64,000 nucleotides of DNA from Archangium primigenium (lineage in GTDB: Bacteria > Myxococcota > Myxococcia > Myxococcales > Myxococcaceae), in the NCBI RefSeq assembly GCF_016904885.1, contig NZ_JADWYI010000001.1, forward strand, positions 2,790,001 through 2,854,000. The letters are read 5' to 3'. Position 1 is the first letter of the stretch. Each line of letters begins with the position of its first letter. The notes below the pieces were generated by a model that searched no databases, was not told where the DNA came from, and saw only the letters and a program-made list of their open reading frames with translations. Made by a program: the position numbers and the translations under genes. Below are positions 16,712-28,077 of the stretch, in pieces.

Positions 16712-18106
16712 TTACGGATTTCCGCCATCCACCGCCCCGAGGGACGGGGCGTCCAGGTGGGCGGGACGCGAGGGGGGGAGCGCGAGTCCGGGCCGCACGA
16801 GGATGGCGAGATCCATCCAGCGGGTCCGGCGCAGGACGTCGAGGCCGAGGGCATCCGACTGGCGGAAGAAGGCGTCCAGGGTCTCGAAGCCCTCGGCATG
16901 AGGGGGGCTCCAGGCCCCGGGGGTGATGGGATCGTAGACGCCGTGGACGGCGAGGGTCAGGTCGGCGAGCGTCAGCGTCTCGGGGGAGCGGGCGGGCAGC
17001 AACCCTCCCCGGCGGTGGCGGGTCATCAGGCCCGCGCGGACCAGGGCCTCGGCCACTTCGTCCACCAGGGCCTCGGACACCCGGAGCTCGAGGGCCAGCT
17101 CCCGGGGAAGGGGCGGCGTGCCGCCATCGAACCAGACGAGCGAGGTCTCCTGCGCCAGCCGGGCCGCCACGAGCTCGCGTGCCCGGGGGTGCATGCCGAA
17201 GCCCGACAGCGAGTCGCGGAAGGTGGCGTGCTCCACCGCGTAGGAGAGGCGGGCGCCGGCGAGGAAGATGAGCCAGTCCACGTACAGCCACGCGAGGAAC
17301 ATGGGCAGCGCGCCGAGCGACGCGTAGAGCGGGTTGTTGCGAAAGCCGTAGGCGGCGAGTCCCGTGTACACGTGCCGCGCCACGCTCCAGGCCAGGCCCG
17401 CCACCAGCCCTCCCGCGAGCGCCGAGCGCATCCGCACATGGGTGTTGGGCGCCACCCGGTAGATGAGGGTGAGCCCGCCGGTGATCATCAGCGGAGAGAC
17501 CGCGCCGAACAGTGACTCGAAGACTTCCAGCACGAGGGCGGTGTGCGTGCCGCTGAGCAGGGAGCGCACGCCGCTGGTGCCCGCGAAGGACAAGGCCAGC
17601 ATGAGCGGCCCGAACAGGAGCAGGCCGGCGTAGACGAGGCCCCGGACCCACCAGGAGCGGTGGTTCTTCACGCCCCAGATCTCATTGAGGGAGACGTCGA
17701 TGTTGTGCAGCAGCGAGCCCGCGGACAGCAGCAGGCCGAGAAAGCCCGCGCTCCCGATGGCCGTCGCGTTGCCTGGCTCGAGGAACCGCTCCAGCAAGGC
17801 GGCCGATTCCTCGCGGACGCCCGGGGCGAGCACCGCGGAGATGAATCCCCGGAGCCGGTACTGGAAGGCACTCTGGTGATAGGCGCCCAGGATGCCCAGG
17901 ACCACCGTCAGCAGCGGGACCAGCGAGAAGACGCTGATGTAGGTGAGCGCCGCGGCCCGCAGGCGGATGTTCTCGCCTTGGAATCCCCGAGCCAGCTCCC
18001 GGAGGGCGGCCAGCGTGTCTCCGGCGAAACGCCCCGAGCGGCTCTGGGCCAGGGTCGCCCAGAGGGTACGTGCGTGTCGGAGGACGGGGGGAGGGAAGGG
18101 GCTCAT
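16712..18106 (-). CDS. YihY/BrkB family membrane protein with C-terminal winged-helix-like region
   Basis: The 464-residue protein has the YihY/BrkB (UPF0761) domain over residues 45-310. The family segments are present: RAAALTYISVFSLVPLLTVV, then GSLLHNIDVSLNEIWGVK, LTLIYRVAPNT, and GLAWSVARHVYT. Six membrane helices are expected. About 150 further residues form a soluble region with a helix-turn-helix-like segment (LALELRVSEALVDEVAEALV, then RAGLM), as seen in longer members of this family. The function of YihY proteins is not settled; older names suggesting RNase BN are wrong. No clear operon partner. Confidence 0.88.
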   Translation of the reverse strand: MSPFPPPVLRHARTLWATLAQSRSGRFAGDTLAALRELARGFQGENIRLRAAALTYISVFSLVPLLTVVLGILGAYHQSAFQYRLRGFISAVLAPGVREESAALLERFLEPGNATAIGSAGFLGLLLSAGSLLHNIDVSLNEIWGVKNHRSWWVRGLVYAGLLLFGPLMLALSFAGTSGVRSLLSGTHTALVLEVFESLFGAVSPLMITGGLTLIYRVAPNTHVRMRSALAGGLVAGLAWSVARHVYTGLAAYGFRNNPLYASLGALPMFLAWLYVDWLIFLAGARLSYAVEHATFRDSLSGFGMHPRARELVAARLAQETSLVWFDGGTPPLPRELALELRVSEALVDEVAEALVRAGLMTRHRRGGLLPARSPETLTLADLTLAVHGVYDPITPGAWSPPHAEGFETLDAFFRQSDALGLDVLRRTRWMDLAILVRPGLALPPSRPAHLDAPSLGAVDGGNP

Positions 18107-18192
18107 CCGCGGCCCCCCAGGCTAACCAATGCCGAGGGGGACCGGCCAGCGGACTTCCTGGCTCGCTCGCCCCTCGGGCATCCGTTCATCCC

Positions 18193-20739
18193 TCAGTTCC
18201 CGTTTCCGGAGCCCTGACCATTCCCGGAGGAGGACGGAGGCGTTCCCCCACCCGAGGACTCTCCGGAGGGCGACGTCTGCTGGCCCCGGGCCTCACGCGG
18301 CTCGGAGCGGCGCTGCTCTCCCCGATTGCGGTCACGGCCCCCATTGCGGTCACGGCCTCCGCCGCGGTCCCGATTGCCGCCACCGCCACCGCCACCGCCA
18401 CCGCCGCCACCACCCGAGCGCTCCCGGTCACGGCCGCCGCCACCGCCGCCGCCGCCCGAGCGTTCCCGCTCGCGCTCGCGGTTGCCTTCCGCGCGGAAGC
18501 CGCGCTCACCGCCGCCGCCGCCGTTCTCGGGGCGGCGCTGCATCGACAGCTCGCCGTCTCCGGAGCCCGGAGAGGAGGCCACCTTGTGGTCTCCGCCCTG
18601 GGCGCTGCGGCCGTACACGTCGTACTGCTCGCGGTGGTAGTTCTGCTGGGCCTTGACCTGGATGGACTTGTTGTAGCGGTCCATCAGGTGGCGCAGTTCC
18701 TGGCGCTCCTCGCCCTGGAGCAGCCGCGCCACCTCGGCGTTGCAGTTGATGACGAGCGTGGGATCCTTGTAGCCGGGGGCCTCGCGGCGGATCTCCCCGA
18801 AGATTTCATAGGCCACGGTGGTGGCCGTCTTCACGAAGCCCTTGCCGTCGCAGTACGGGCAGTCCTCGTGCAGCACGCGGCCGATGGACTCGCGCACGCG
18901 CTTGCGCGTCATCTCCACGAGGCCCAGCTCGGAGATGCGCAGCACGTTCGTCTTGGCCTTGTCCCGGCCCAGCGCCTCCTGTAGCGACTTGAAGACCTTG
19001 TCGCGGTTCTGCGTCTTCTCCATGTCGATGAAGTCGCAGATGATGATGCCGCCGATGTTGCGCAGCCGCAGCTGGTAGACGATCTCCTTGGCCGCCTCGA
19101 CGTTGATCTTCGTGATCGTCTCCTCGAGGCTCTTCTTGCCGACGTAGCGGCCCGAGTTGACGTCGATGGCGGTGAGCGCCTCGGCCTGATCGATGATGAG
19201 GTAGCCGCCGCTCTTGAGCCACACCTTGCGCTGGGTGGCGCGCTGCAATTCGTGCTCGATGCCGTAGGCGTCGAACACGGGCTCGTCCGACTCGTGCAGC
19301 ACCACCCGGTCCTTGAGCGCCGGGTCCTGCGCGTTCACGAAGCCGAGGATGCGCTCGTACTCCTCGCGGTCATCCACGACGAGCTTCTCCACGTCATGGG
19401 CGAACAGGTCGCGCGTGGCGCGCAGGATGAGATCCAGGTCCGGGTGCAGGAGCCCCGAGCCGCCGCGCTTCTCGTTGCGGCGCACGACCTGGTTCCACAC
19501 CTCGATGAGGAAGCGGATGTCGCTCTCGAGCTTCTCCTGGGGCACGTTCTCGGCCACCGTGCGCACGATGAAGCCGGTGCCCGGCGGGCGGAAGCGGTCC
19601 ACCATCTCCCGCAGGCGCTTGCGCTCCTTCTCGTTGGAGATGCGGCGGCTGATGCCCACGTGGTCCACCGTGGGCATGAACACCAGGTGGCGGCCCGGGA
19701 TGGAGATGTGCGAGGTGAGGCGCGCGCCCTTGGTGCCGATGGGATCCTTGGAGATCTGGACCACGACCTCCTGGCCCACCTTGAGCAGATCCTCGATCTT
19801 CGCCGTCTTGCGCGGCTTGCTCTTGTCCTCCTCGCGCTTGCGCTGCGGCTCGTCGCGCTGCTTGTTGCGCTTGTCCTTGTCGCCGCGCTCCTTCTCGCCG
19901 CGCTCCTTGGACTCCTTGGGGTCACGGCGGGCTTCACGCGCCTCGCGCGCGGCCTCGCGGTGCTCCCGGGGGGCGCGGCGCTCGCCGGCGGCCTGCTCCG
20001 GCCGGGCGAGGGCGGACTCGGCCTGGGGCGCGGACTCGGCCTGGGGGGCGGACTCGGCCTGGGGGGCGGACTCGGAGGCGGTGACCGGCGTCGCCTCGGG
20101 CGCGAGCTCCACGGTGGGGGGCGCCGCCTCGCTCACCGGCACGGGGGCCTCGTGGTGCGCGGGAGACTCCAGGGCGAGGGGCGACTCGTGCGGCGCCGCC
20201 TCCAGGGCGGACATGGGGGCCTCCGCCTCGGCCGCGGGCGGCACGAAGGGGGGCGGGCTGTCGGACGCGGGCTCGGCGGAGGCCTCGGTGGCCTCTGCCC
20301 CGTGGCCAGACGCCTCGGCCGGGAGGGGGGCCTCGGGCACGGGCCCGGCGACCGCGGGCTCGGTGGGCACGGGCTCGGCGTGGGCGTGCTCGGGGGGCGC
20401 GGGCTCATGGTGCGCCTCCTCGGCGGCCATGGCCTCGGACTCCTCGGGCACGTCCATGGCCTCTTCGTGCTCGCCCTCGGTCAGCTCGAACTGGGCGCGC
20501 GCGAAGTCCGGGTCGTAGACCACGTCACTGACGTAGAGGAAGGCCGCCTTCTCCAGGCCAATGTCCACGAAGGCCGCCTGCATGCCGGGGAGCACCCGGA
20601 CCACGCGGCCCTTGTAGATGTTACCGACGACTCCCTTGTCCTTCTTGCGCTCGAGGTAGAACTCCGCGATGTGCCCGTTCTCGACGAGGGCGACCCGGGT
20701 CTCCCGGCCCGCGGCGTTGATGACGAGGATGCTGCTCAT
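18193..20739 (-). CDS. Ribonuclease E/G family endoribonuclease with insertion in the S1 domain
   Basis: The 848-residue protein contains the RNase E/G catalytic core. The S1 RNA-binding domain starts at about residue 38 (GNIYKGRVVRVLPGMQAAFV DIGL). It is interrupted after FLYVSDVVYD by about 225 low-complexity residues (about 82-308, Ala/Glu/Pro-rich then Lys/Arg/Glu-rich). It resumes with DLLKVGQEVVVQISKDPIGT KGARL. Catalytic aspartates are Asp526 (TAIDVNSG) and Asp569 (ICDFIDM), and the zinc-link cysteines are Cys627 and Cys630 (CPYCDGKG). The last 120 residues are Gly/Arg-rich and probably bind RNA or partners. It acts in rRNA maturation and mRNA decay. Confidence 0.93.
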   Translation of the reverse strand: MSSILVINAAGRETRVALVENGHIAEFYLERKKDKGVVGNIYKGRVVRVLPGMQAAFVDIGLEKAAFLYVSDVVYDPDFARAQFELTEGEHEEAMDVPEESEAMAAEEAHHEPAPPEHAHAEPVPTEPAVAGPVPEAPLPAEASGHGAEATEASAEPASDSPPPFVPPAAEAEAPMSALEAAPHESPLALESPAHHEAPVPVSEAAPPTVELAPEATPVTASESAPQAESAPQAESAPQAESALARPEQAAGERRAPREHREAAREAREARRDPKESKERGEKERGDKDKRNKQRDEPQRKREEDKSKPRKTAKIEDLLKVGQEVVVQISKDPIGTKGARLTSHISIPGRHLVFMPTVDHVGISRRISNEKERKRLREMVDRFRPPGTGFIVRTVAENVPQEKLESDIRFLIEVWNQVVRRNEKRGGSGLLHPDLDLILRATRDLFAHDVEKLVVDDREEYERILGFVNAQDPALKDRVVLHESDEPVFDAYGIEHELQRATQRKVWLKSGGYLIIDQAEALTAIDVNSGRYVGKKSLEETITKINVEAAKEIVYQLRLRNIGGIIICDFIDMEKTQNRDKVFKSLQEALGRDKAKTNVLRISELGLVEMTRKRVRESIGRVLHEDCPYCDGKGFVKTATTVAYEIFGEIRREAPGYKDPTLVINCNAEVARLLQGEERQELRHLMDRYNKSIQVKAQQNYHREQYDVYGRSAQGGDHKVASSPGSGDGELSMQRRPENGGGGGERGFRAEGNRERERERSGGGGGGGGRDRERSGGGGGGGGGGGGGNRDRGGGRDRNGGRDRNRGEQRRSEPREARGQQTSPSGESSGGGTPPSSSGNGQGSGNGN
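18325..18525 (-). repeat. Gly/Arg low-complexity tract in RNase E/G
   Basis: This stretch codes for about 67 residues made of runs of glycine (up to 11 in a row) alternating with R-D-R-E, R-E-R-E-R-E and R-D-R-N-G blocks. Such RGG-like tracts are RNA-binding and prone to length change by slippage. Confidence 0.7.
20017..20070 (-). repeat. Three 18-bp tandem repeats in the S1 insertion
   Basis: Three nearly identical 18-bp units code for the hexapeptide SAPQAE three times in a row (residues 224-241). They lie inside the Ala/Glu/Pro-rich insertion and probably arose by slippage. Confidence 0.7.
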
Positions 20740-21297
20740 GGATGAATCCTGGGCGCGCGCGCGGGCGCGGGGACTCCGGCGGACGGGAGTCGACGGCGTC
20801 TGCCGCTACCGAGCGCGCTGCGAGGGGAGAGGCGGTCCTGGCTCCTGCCCGTGCGCGGACGCGGATCCGCCCGCGGATGCGGGAGGGGGCTGTTCGCGCG
20901 CGAGAGGGGGCTGAGGGGACCACGACCTGCTCCTCCGGTGTCATGTCGTCCCGCGGCTACCGGCACCTCGCCGGGCGGGACTGGCTGCCATATCGAGCGT
21001 TCGAGGCAGTCCAGGCGCTCGTGCCTTCCGGCTGCTGGCCTTCCTCACCCGGTCGGTGCCCATCCGCGGGCGCCTTGGGGGCGGCGAGAAGCTCGGAGTG
21101 GCAAGCGCGTCCGGGTTGCCGGGAACGCACCCGTCTTGAAATCTCGAATCCACTGGCGACTGAACCCCCCGCCCCTGGCGGAGAGTTCCGAGGCCTGAAA
21201 ACCCCAAAAGGTTTTCACGCTTGATCCGGCGTGTAAAGGCGGGACGTGGAAAATGTCCAATGGACGCCGTCCGCCGGTCTGGGGGCCCGGGGGGGGG
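20740..21297. other. 558-bp intergenic region upstream of the RNase E/G gene
   Basis: No convincing gene is seen. Short open frames here are Pro/Arg-rich shadows without motifs. The region should contain the promoter and leader of the RNase E/G gene on the minus strand, though I could not identify consensus elements. One A/T-rich inverted repeat, GAAAACC with loop and GGTTTTC at 21197-21216, lies about 80 bases beyond the DUF3052 stop and could help end that transcript. The leader is long enough for the 5'-end autoregulation known for RNase E in enterobacteria, but no matching structure was identified. Confidence 0.4.
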
Positions 21298-21744
21298 TCA
21301 GGCCTGGGCGGTGGGGGCGCGCTTGCGGTGGTCCGGCTTGTCCAGGCGGCCCCGGGGCCGACGCACCAGGCGCAGGCCCGTCCAGGTGGAATCAATGAGG
21401 CACAACTTGTTGTCCACCATGCCGATGTCGAGCGCGGCCTGACGGATGAAGTCCTCGGACAGGGCCGTCTTGATGCCCTCGCCGCTGGGCCAGCACACCC
21501 AGATGCCGCCCTGCAGCGTCATGGCGCGCGAGAGGGCCGGCAAGCGCTGGACGAGCTCGTGCGTGTCCTGGGTGAAGAAGAGGATGATGTCCAGGCCCGT
21601 CTGGGCGGTGATGAGGAATTCCACCCCCTCGGGCAGGGGGTTGAGCCGCTGCACGAAGCCGCGCGGGGGGTTGATGACGGACACCTTGCTGCCCGACTTG
21701 ATGCCCAGCATGGAGCTCAAGGAGGCTGGCGCGTAGGGATTCAT
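21298..21744 (-). CDS. DUF3052-like protein
   Basis: The 148-residue protein matches the DUF3052 family pattern: an early [20 protein letters not shown], then [20 protein letters not shown], then GGIWVCWPS, then the closing [22 protein letters not shown]. Members are cytoplasmic and of unknown function. The ATG at 21744 overlaps the acylphosphatase stop (ATGA), so it is translationally coupled to that gene. A basic Arg/Lys tail of about 15 residues follows the domain. Confidence 0.8.
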   Translation of the reverse strand: MNPYAPASLSSMLGIKSGSKVSVINPPRGFVQRLNPLPEGVEFLITAQTGLDIILFFTQDTHELVQRLPALSRAMTLQGGIWVCWPSGEGIKTALSEDFIRQAALDIGMVDNKLCLIDSTWTGLRLVRRPRGRLDKPDHRKRAPTAQA

Positions 21745-22052
21745 GAACTGCGCTCCACGATGAAGGTAGTGAACTCCCCGAGCGCCGGGGCCTCGGCGCG
21801 CGCCACGTCCGTGACCCGGGCGAGGGGAGGGCCCTGGTGGCACCAGGTGGTGAAGGCGTCGAGGGCGGGGGCGGGGCCCTCGGCGAGCGCCTCCACGGAG
21901 CCGTCCGAGCGGTTGCGCACCCAGCCGGTGAGCCCCAGCCGTACGGCCTCGGCGCGGGCGCTCTCCCGGTAGGAGACCCCCTGCACCGTGCCCCGGATGC
22001 GCAGCACCACGCGCCGTCTGTCCTGGGTGCCGTCGTTCATGCGCTCGCTCAT
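21741..22052 (-). CDS. acyP: Acylphosphatase
   Basis: The 103-residue protein contains the complete acylphosphatase domain. [10 protein letters not shown] carries the phosphate-binding loop and catalytic arginine, and [17 protein letters not shown] carries the catalytic asparagine. It hydrolyses acyl phosphates such as 1,3-bisphosphoglycerate. ATG at 22052 is preferred; a GTG at 22058 and an ATG at 22040 are also in frame. The gene begins about 12 bases after the ligA stop and overlaps the DUF3052 start, so ligA, acyP and DUF3052 probably form one operon. Confidence 0.92.
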   Translation of the reverse strand: MSERMNDGTQDRRRVVLRIRGTVQGVSYRESARAEAVRLGLTGWVRNRSDGSVEALAEGPAPALDAFTTWCHQGPPLARVTDVARAEAPALGEFTTFIVERSS

Positions 22053-22063
22053 GCCCACATGCC

Positions 22064-24235
<2,172 letters not shown>

Positions 24236-24389
24236 TCACTTCCCAGCACAAGGTTCCTCCACCCGCGTGGTCCCGGCAAGAAGGGATCCCGGTGCCGCCC
24301 TGAGGGCGTTTCGCGTTCCGCGTTTCCCCCGGACATCGTTCACGACATTCCCGGGCGCGTCCCATCGCGCCGCCAGTGACCCCCGCACC

Positions 24390-26018
24390 ATGGCCAAAGC
24401 CCGTTCACCCAAGGAAAAAGTTCTGCTTCCCCCGGTTGTCGAGGAGGAGAAGCCCAAGCGGCGCTCGACACGGGCCAAGACGGTGGAGCGCGAGGAGCCG
24501 GAGAAGCCCACGCGCTCGCGCCGCACGGCGGCCCGCCGCGAGGAGGAGCCCGCGGTCGAGGCAGCCCCCGCCCCCGCGCCCCCGCGCCCGGTGCTCACGC
24601 CCATGCCGTCCCAGCCGGTGCCCGTGCGGGACGACGAGTACCAGGAGGCGCGCGCCTCCGAGGAGCCGCGGGAGGAGGAGCCCTCGGCTCCGGCCCCGGC
24701 GCCCGAGGCGACGGACGCTCCCGTGGTCACCGAGGTGACGCGCGACGGGGCGCCCATGCAGGTCATCAAGCTCAATGACCTCAAGCGCATGAAGATCACC
24801 GACCTGGCGAAGATGGCCCACGACTTCGGCATCGAGGGCTACCAGGGGCTCAAGAAGCAGGATCTCATCTTCGCGCTGCTCTCGGGCATCGCGGACAAGA
24901 AGTTCGAGGTACACGCCGAGGGCGTGCTGGAGCTGCTCAGCGACGGCTTCGGCTTCCTGCGCAGCGCGGACAGCGACTACCAGGCGAGCCCGGACGACCT
25001 CTACGTGTCGCCCTCGCAGGTGCGCCGCTTCAACCTGCGGCCCGGCGACACGGTGACGGGCCCCATCCGCCAGCCGCGCGAGGGCGAGCGCTTCTTCGCG
25101 CTGCAGAAGGTGGACAAGGTCAACTTCGCCGACCCCCTGTCGGAGGTGACGCGCGACCGCATCCTCTTCGACAACCTCACGCCGCTCTACCCCACGCGCA
25201 AGCTCAAGCTCGAGCACGACGGGGCGGAGATGACCACGCGCATCATCGACATGTTCTGCCCCATCGGCCTGGGCCAGCGCTGCCTCATCGTGGCGCCGCC
25301 CAAGGCGGGCAAGACGGTGCTCCTGCAGAACATCGCGCACGCCATCTCCAAGAACCACCCGGACGTCTACCTCATCGTGCTGCTCGTGGACGAGCGCCCC
25401 GAGGAAGTCACCGACATGGCGCGCAACGTGCGCGGCGAGGTGGTCAGCTCCACCTTCGACGAGCCCGCCACGCGCCACGTGCAGGTGGCCGAGATGGTCA
25501 TCGACAAGGCCAAGCGCCTGGTCGAGCAGAAGTATGACGTGTGCATCCTGCTCGACTCCATCACCCGTCTGGCGCGCGCCTACAACACGGTGGTGCCCGC
25601 CTCGGGGAAGATCCTCTCGGGCGGCGTGGACGCCAACGCCCTGCACAAGCCCAAGCGCTTCTTCGGCGCCGCGCGCAACATCGAGGAGGGCGGCAGCCTC
25701 ACCATCATCGGCACGGCGCTCATCGACACCGGCAGCCGCATGGACGAGGTCATCTTCGAGGAGTTCAAGGGCACGGGTAACTCGGAAATCGTCCTGGACC
25801 GCAAGCTGATGGAGAAGCGCATCTTCCCCACGCTGGACATCAACAAGTCCGGCACGCGCAAGGAGGAGCTGCTGCTCACCCAGGCGGACCTGGTGCGCAT
25901 CACCGCCCTGCGCCAGGTGCTCCACCCCTTCACGCCCATCGACGCGATGGAGTTCGTGCTCAAACACATGCGTCCCACCGCGGCGAACGCCGAGTTCCTC
26001 GGCTCGATGAACCGCTAG
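24390..26018 (+). CDS. rho: Transcription termination factor Rho
   Basis: The 542-residue protein is Rho with an N-terminal extension of about 115 residues, rich in Arg, Glu, Pro and Ala. The usual N-terminal helices start at [20 protein letters not shown]. The primary RNA-binding cold-shock-like domain has DGFGFLRS. The ATPase domain has its P-loop at residues 302-310 (APPKAGKTV), Walker B ending at Asp389 (CILLDS), and [20 protein letters not shown] nearby. It is an RNA helicase that ends transcripts. The ATG at 24390 begins the extension; the next in-frame methionines come far inside it. Confidence 0.96.
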   Translation: MAKARSPKEKVLLPPVVEEEKPKRRSTRAKTVEREEPEKPTRSRRTAARREEEPAVEAAPAPAPPRPVLTPMPSQPVPVRDDEYQEARASEEPREEEPSAPAPAPEATDAPVVTEVTRDGAPMQVIKLNDLKRMKITDLAKMAHDFGIEGYQGLKKQDLIFALLSGIADKKFEVHAEGVLELLSDGFGFLRSADSDYQASPDDLYVSPSQVRRFNLRPGDTVTGPIRQPREGERFFALQKVDKVNFADPLSEVTRDRILFDNLTPLYPTRKLKLEHDGAEMTTRIIDMFCPIGLGQRCLIVAPPKAGKTVLLQNIAHAISKNHPDVYLIVLLVDERPEEVTDMARNVRGEVVSSTFDEPATRHVQVAEMVIDKAKRLVEQKYDVCILLDSITRLARAYNTVVPASGKILSGGVDANALHKPKRFFGAARNIEEGGSLTIIGTALIDTGSRMDEVIFEEFKGTGNSEIVLDRKLMEKRIFPTLDINKSGTRKEELLLTQADLVRITALRQVLHPFTPIDAMEFVLKHMRPTAANAEFLGSMNR

Positions 26019-26024
26019 ACTCGG

Positions 26025-26042
26025 GGCCTCCTGGAGGAGGCC
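26025..26042 (+). terminator. Hairpin after rho that contains the next gene's ribosome-binding site
   Basis: GGCCTCC, loop TGGA, GGAGGCC makes a perfect 7-bp stem six bases after the rho stop codon. No T-run follows, so it is a weak intrinsic terminator at best. Its 3' arm is the GGAGG ribosome-binding site of the lipoprotein gene starting at 26046, so the fold would hide that site. Confidence 0.45.
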
Positions 26043-26045
26043 TTC

Positions 26046-26360
26046 ATGTCGCGCATCCGTTGTTCTTCTCTCGCCGCCCTCGCCCTGGGGGCGGCGTTCG
26101 TTTTGCTGGCGGGCTGTGAGCCGGTGGACCTGGACTTCGGCAACATCCCCGTGTCCGAGTCCGACCGCGTCTGCTACTCGGACGCGGACTGCACGGGCAA
26201 CGCGTGCTGCGGCCTGGGCACCCGGCCCACGCACGTGCAGGACGGGCCCAACTGCTCCGGGGTGCGCTGCGGCGGAGACTGTCCCGAGGACGGCCTGGAG
26301 TGTGGCCGCTGCACCGTCATCTGCCGCGACTCGCGCTGCGCGGCGGCCTGCCAGGGCTGA
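26046..26360 (+). CDS. Small cysteine-rich lipoprotein
   Basis: The 104-residue protein has a lipoprotein signal ending in the lipobox LAGC (Cys24). The mature part has about 13 further cysteines in about 80 residues, in patterns such as VCYSDADCTGNACCG, and CGRCTVICRDSRCAAAC. This suggests a compact disulfide-bonded domain on the cell envelope. No family with a known role is recognised. It begins 27 bases after rho and may be read through from it; the hairpin between them may tune its translation. It converges on the permease gene. Confidence 0.72.
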   Translation: MSRIRCSSLAALALGAAFVLLAGCEPVDLDFGNIPVSESDRVCYSDADCTGNACCGLGTRPTHVQDGPNCSGVRCGGDCPEDGLECGRCTVICRDSRCAAACQG

Positions 26361-26376
26361 GCGGCCCCGGGCTCAG
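26357..26376. terminator. Palindromic hairpin spanning two convergent stop codons
   Basis: CTGAGC, an eight-base GC loop, and GCTCAG form a 6-bp stem. The left arm contains the stop of the Cys-rich lipoprotein and the right arm contains the stop of the permease on the other strand. It could act as a two-way terminator, but there is no T-run on either side. Confidence 0.35.
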
Positions 26377-27560
26377 TCGATCGCGCCCGACAACTCGATG
26401 GCCGAGGGCTGGGTGGGCTGGGCCTTGAGGCGCGCGTAGTCGAAGCACGCCACGAGGATGGAGGCCACGGGCACCGCGAAGAGCGCGCCCACCAGGCCGA
26501 ACATCTTCTCGCCGCCAATGAGGCTGAAGGCCACGATGACCGGGTGGATGCGCGCCGCCGAGCCCATGATCTTCGGGTTGAGGAAGTAGGCCTCCAGCGC
26601 GTGGATGCCGATGATCCACACGAGGATGATGACGCCCTTCTGGAAGCCGTCCGCCAGCGCGATGAGCACGATGGGCACCGAGCTCAGGATGGTGCCGAAG
26701 ATGGGGATGAGGCTGAACACCGTGGCCACGCTGGCCAGCAGGAAGGCGAACTTCACCCCGAACAACAAGAGCCCGATGAAGGTGAGCGCCCCGTTGACGA
26801 GGCAGATGGTGACCTGGCCGCGCACCACGCCGGACAGCGAGCGATCGATGCGCTCGAGCAGCCGCTGGGAATCCGTGCCGTACTCGGCCGGCAGCAGGCT
26901 CGTCACGTAGGCCACGATGGCGTGCGCGTCGATGGACAGGAACGCGGCCACCATGAGGATGAAGAACATCATGAACACGCCCGTCACCACCGAGGTGATG
27001 ATGCCGCGCGAGAGGGTGACGATGTCGCCCAGGTGCCGGCTCACCAGCAGGCGCAACTGCGCGGCGCTGTCCTGGATGAGCTTCTCCATGTCCAGCATCA
27101 GCCCCACGCCGGGCGTGCCGCTGCGCATCTCCGCGGGCGTGGCGAGCGCCACGGGAATGCCCCGCGCGCGCAGCCACTCCTCCACCCGGTCGGCCAGCAC
27201 GTGGATGCGCTCGGGCGTGAGCGAGTTGACGAAGGCCACGCCCTCGCGGCTCACCCGCGCCAGCTCGCCGTAGAGCTGCGGCACCATGGCGATGAAGAAC
27301 AGGTAGAGCACGAGGAAGAAGAGCGAGTAGATGAGCAGGATGCCCGCCCAGCGGGGCACGGCGTGGCCGCGCACGCGCACGCGCGTGAGCCGGGTGACGA
27401 GCGGATGCACCAGGTAGGCGATGAGCGCGGCGCTGGCGAAGGGCAGCAGCACCGAGTGGAACACGACCAGCACGACGGCGATGGCCGCCCACAGTCCGGC
27501 GAGGATGACCAGGCGCTTGCGGCGCGGGTCCGGGATGTCCGACTCGTGAGGCTCCGGCAT
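26373..27560 (-). CDS. AI-2E family transporter (PerM/YdiK-type permease)
   Basis: The 395-residue protein has the layout of the AI-2E exporter family (also called UPF0118). Hydrophobic segments occur near residues 18-52, 68-92, 190-215 and in a dense cluster at 255-370. The conserved late segments FSLIPIFGTILSSVPIVLIA, then LNPKIMGSAARIHPVIV and VGALFAVPVASIL are present. A long soluble loop at about 95-185 is usual. Members export autoinducer-2 or exchange Na+/H+; the substrate cannot be assigned here. The ATG at 27560 is chosen over longer frames that merge with the upstream gene. Confidence 0.9.
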   Translation of the reverse strand: MPEPHESDIPDPRRKRLVILAGLWAAIAVVLVVFHSVLLPFASAALIAYLVHPLVTRLTRVRVRGHAVPRWAGILLIYSLFFLVLYLFFIAMVPQLYGELARVSREGVAFVNSLTPERIHVLADRVEEWLRARGIPVALATPAEMRSGTPGVGLMLDMEKLIQDSAAQLRLLVSRHLGDIVTLSRGIITSVVTGVFMMFFILMVAAFLSIDAHAIVAYVTSLLPAEYGTDSQRLLERIDRSLSGVVRGQVTICLVNGALTFIGLLLFGVKFAFLLASVATVFSLIPIFGTILSSVPIVLIALADGFQKGVIILVWIIGIHALEAYFLNPKIMGSAARIHPVIVAFSLIGGEKMFGLVGALFAVPVASILVACFDYARLKAQPTQPSAIELSGAID

Positions 27561-27592
27561 GGCGCGGCTTATGGCAGAGGGGCGCCTGGGGC

Positions 27593-28051
27593 TCAAGCGG
27601 TGGGCCCCTGGATGAGCCGCCGACGGGCCTCCAGCCGCTCCAGGCACTTGAGCATCAACCGGCGGTTGACCCGGCCCTCGGTGGCCTCGCCCAGGCCCAG
27701 CATCTGGTCCACGAGCCACCGGTTGAGCAGGAGCAGCGGCAGCCGGTCCGTGGGCGCGAGTCCCCGCTCCAGGTAGCGCTTGTTGCGCATGTAGTCGTCG
27801 TACGCCTCGTGCTCCCGCTCCAGCTCCCAGCGCGACAGCCGCAGCGCCTCGTCGTAGACGGCCTCGGCGGGGCGGGGGGTCGGCTCGGTGAACAGGGGCG
27901 CGAACGTGCCGCCCACGTCCAGGTCCACCTCCTGCACCGGGGGCGGCCACTGCCGCAGGTCCTTGGCCAGCAGCTTGGCCACCTCCTCCAGGAGGTGGTC
28001 CATCATGGGAACCGGTTTGGTCTCGAAGAGGTAGTCCCAGCGCGACGCCAT
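27593..28051 (-). CDS. Hypothetical protein, alpha-helical, lineage-specific
   Basis: The 152-residue protein begins MASRWDYLFETKPVPMMDHL and has no signal peptide or membrane segment. It is predicted mostly helical, with charged stretches such as RWELEREHEAYDDYMRNKRY and a C-terminal helix RLMLKCLERLEARRRLI. I do not recognise a family. It lies between the amidotransferase (26 bases upstream) and the permease (32 bases downstream) on the same strand, so all three are probably one transcript. The start has no close competitor. Confidence 0.65.
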   Translation of the reverse strand: MASRWDYLFETKPVPMMDHLLEEVAKLLAKDLRQWPPPVQEVDLDVGGTFAPLFTEPTPRPAEAVYDEALRLSRWELEREHEAYDDYMRNKRYLERGLAPTDRLPLLLLNRWLVDQMLGLGEATEGRVNRRLMLKCLERLEARRRLIQGPTA

Positions 28052-28077
28052 GGGGAAGTCCTACCCCAGGCGGGTCC

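Noticed and set aside
18193-20739. Possibility that the RNase E/G gene is two genes or a frameshifted fusion because of the long insertion
   Set aside because: The reading frame is continuous and S1 and catalytic motifs on both sides fit one protein.
21197-21216. GAAAACC/GGTTTTC inverted repeat as a definite terminator of the DUF3052 operon
   Set aside because: It is A/T-rich, about 80 bases downstream and lacks a T-run on the relevant strand, so it is only mentioned in the intergenic note.
20740-21297. Search for a tRNA or small RNA gene
   Set aside because: No acceptor stem, T-loop signature or clear terminator was found; the only inverted repeat is short.
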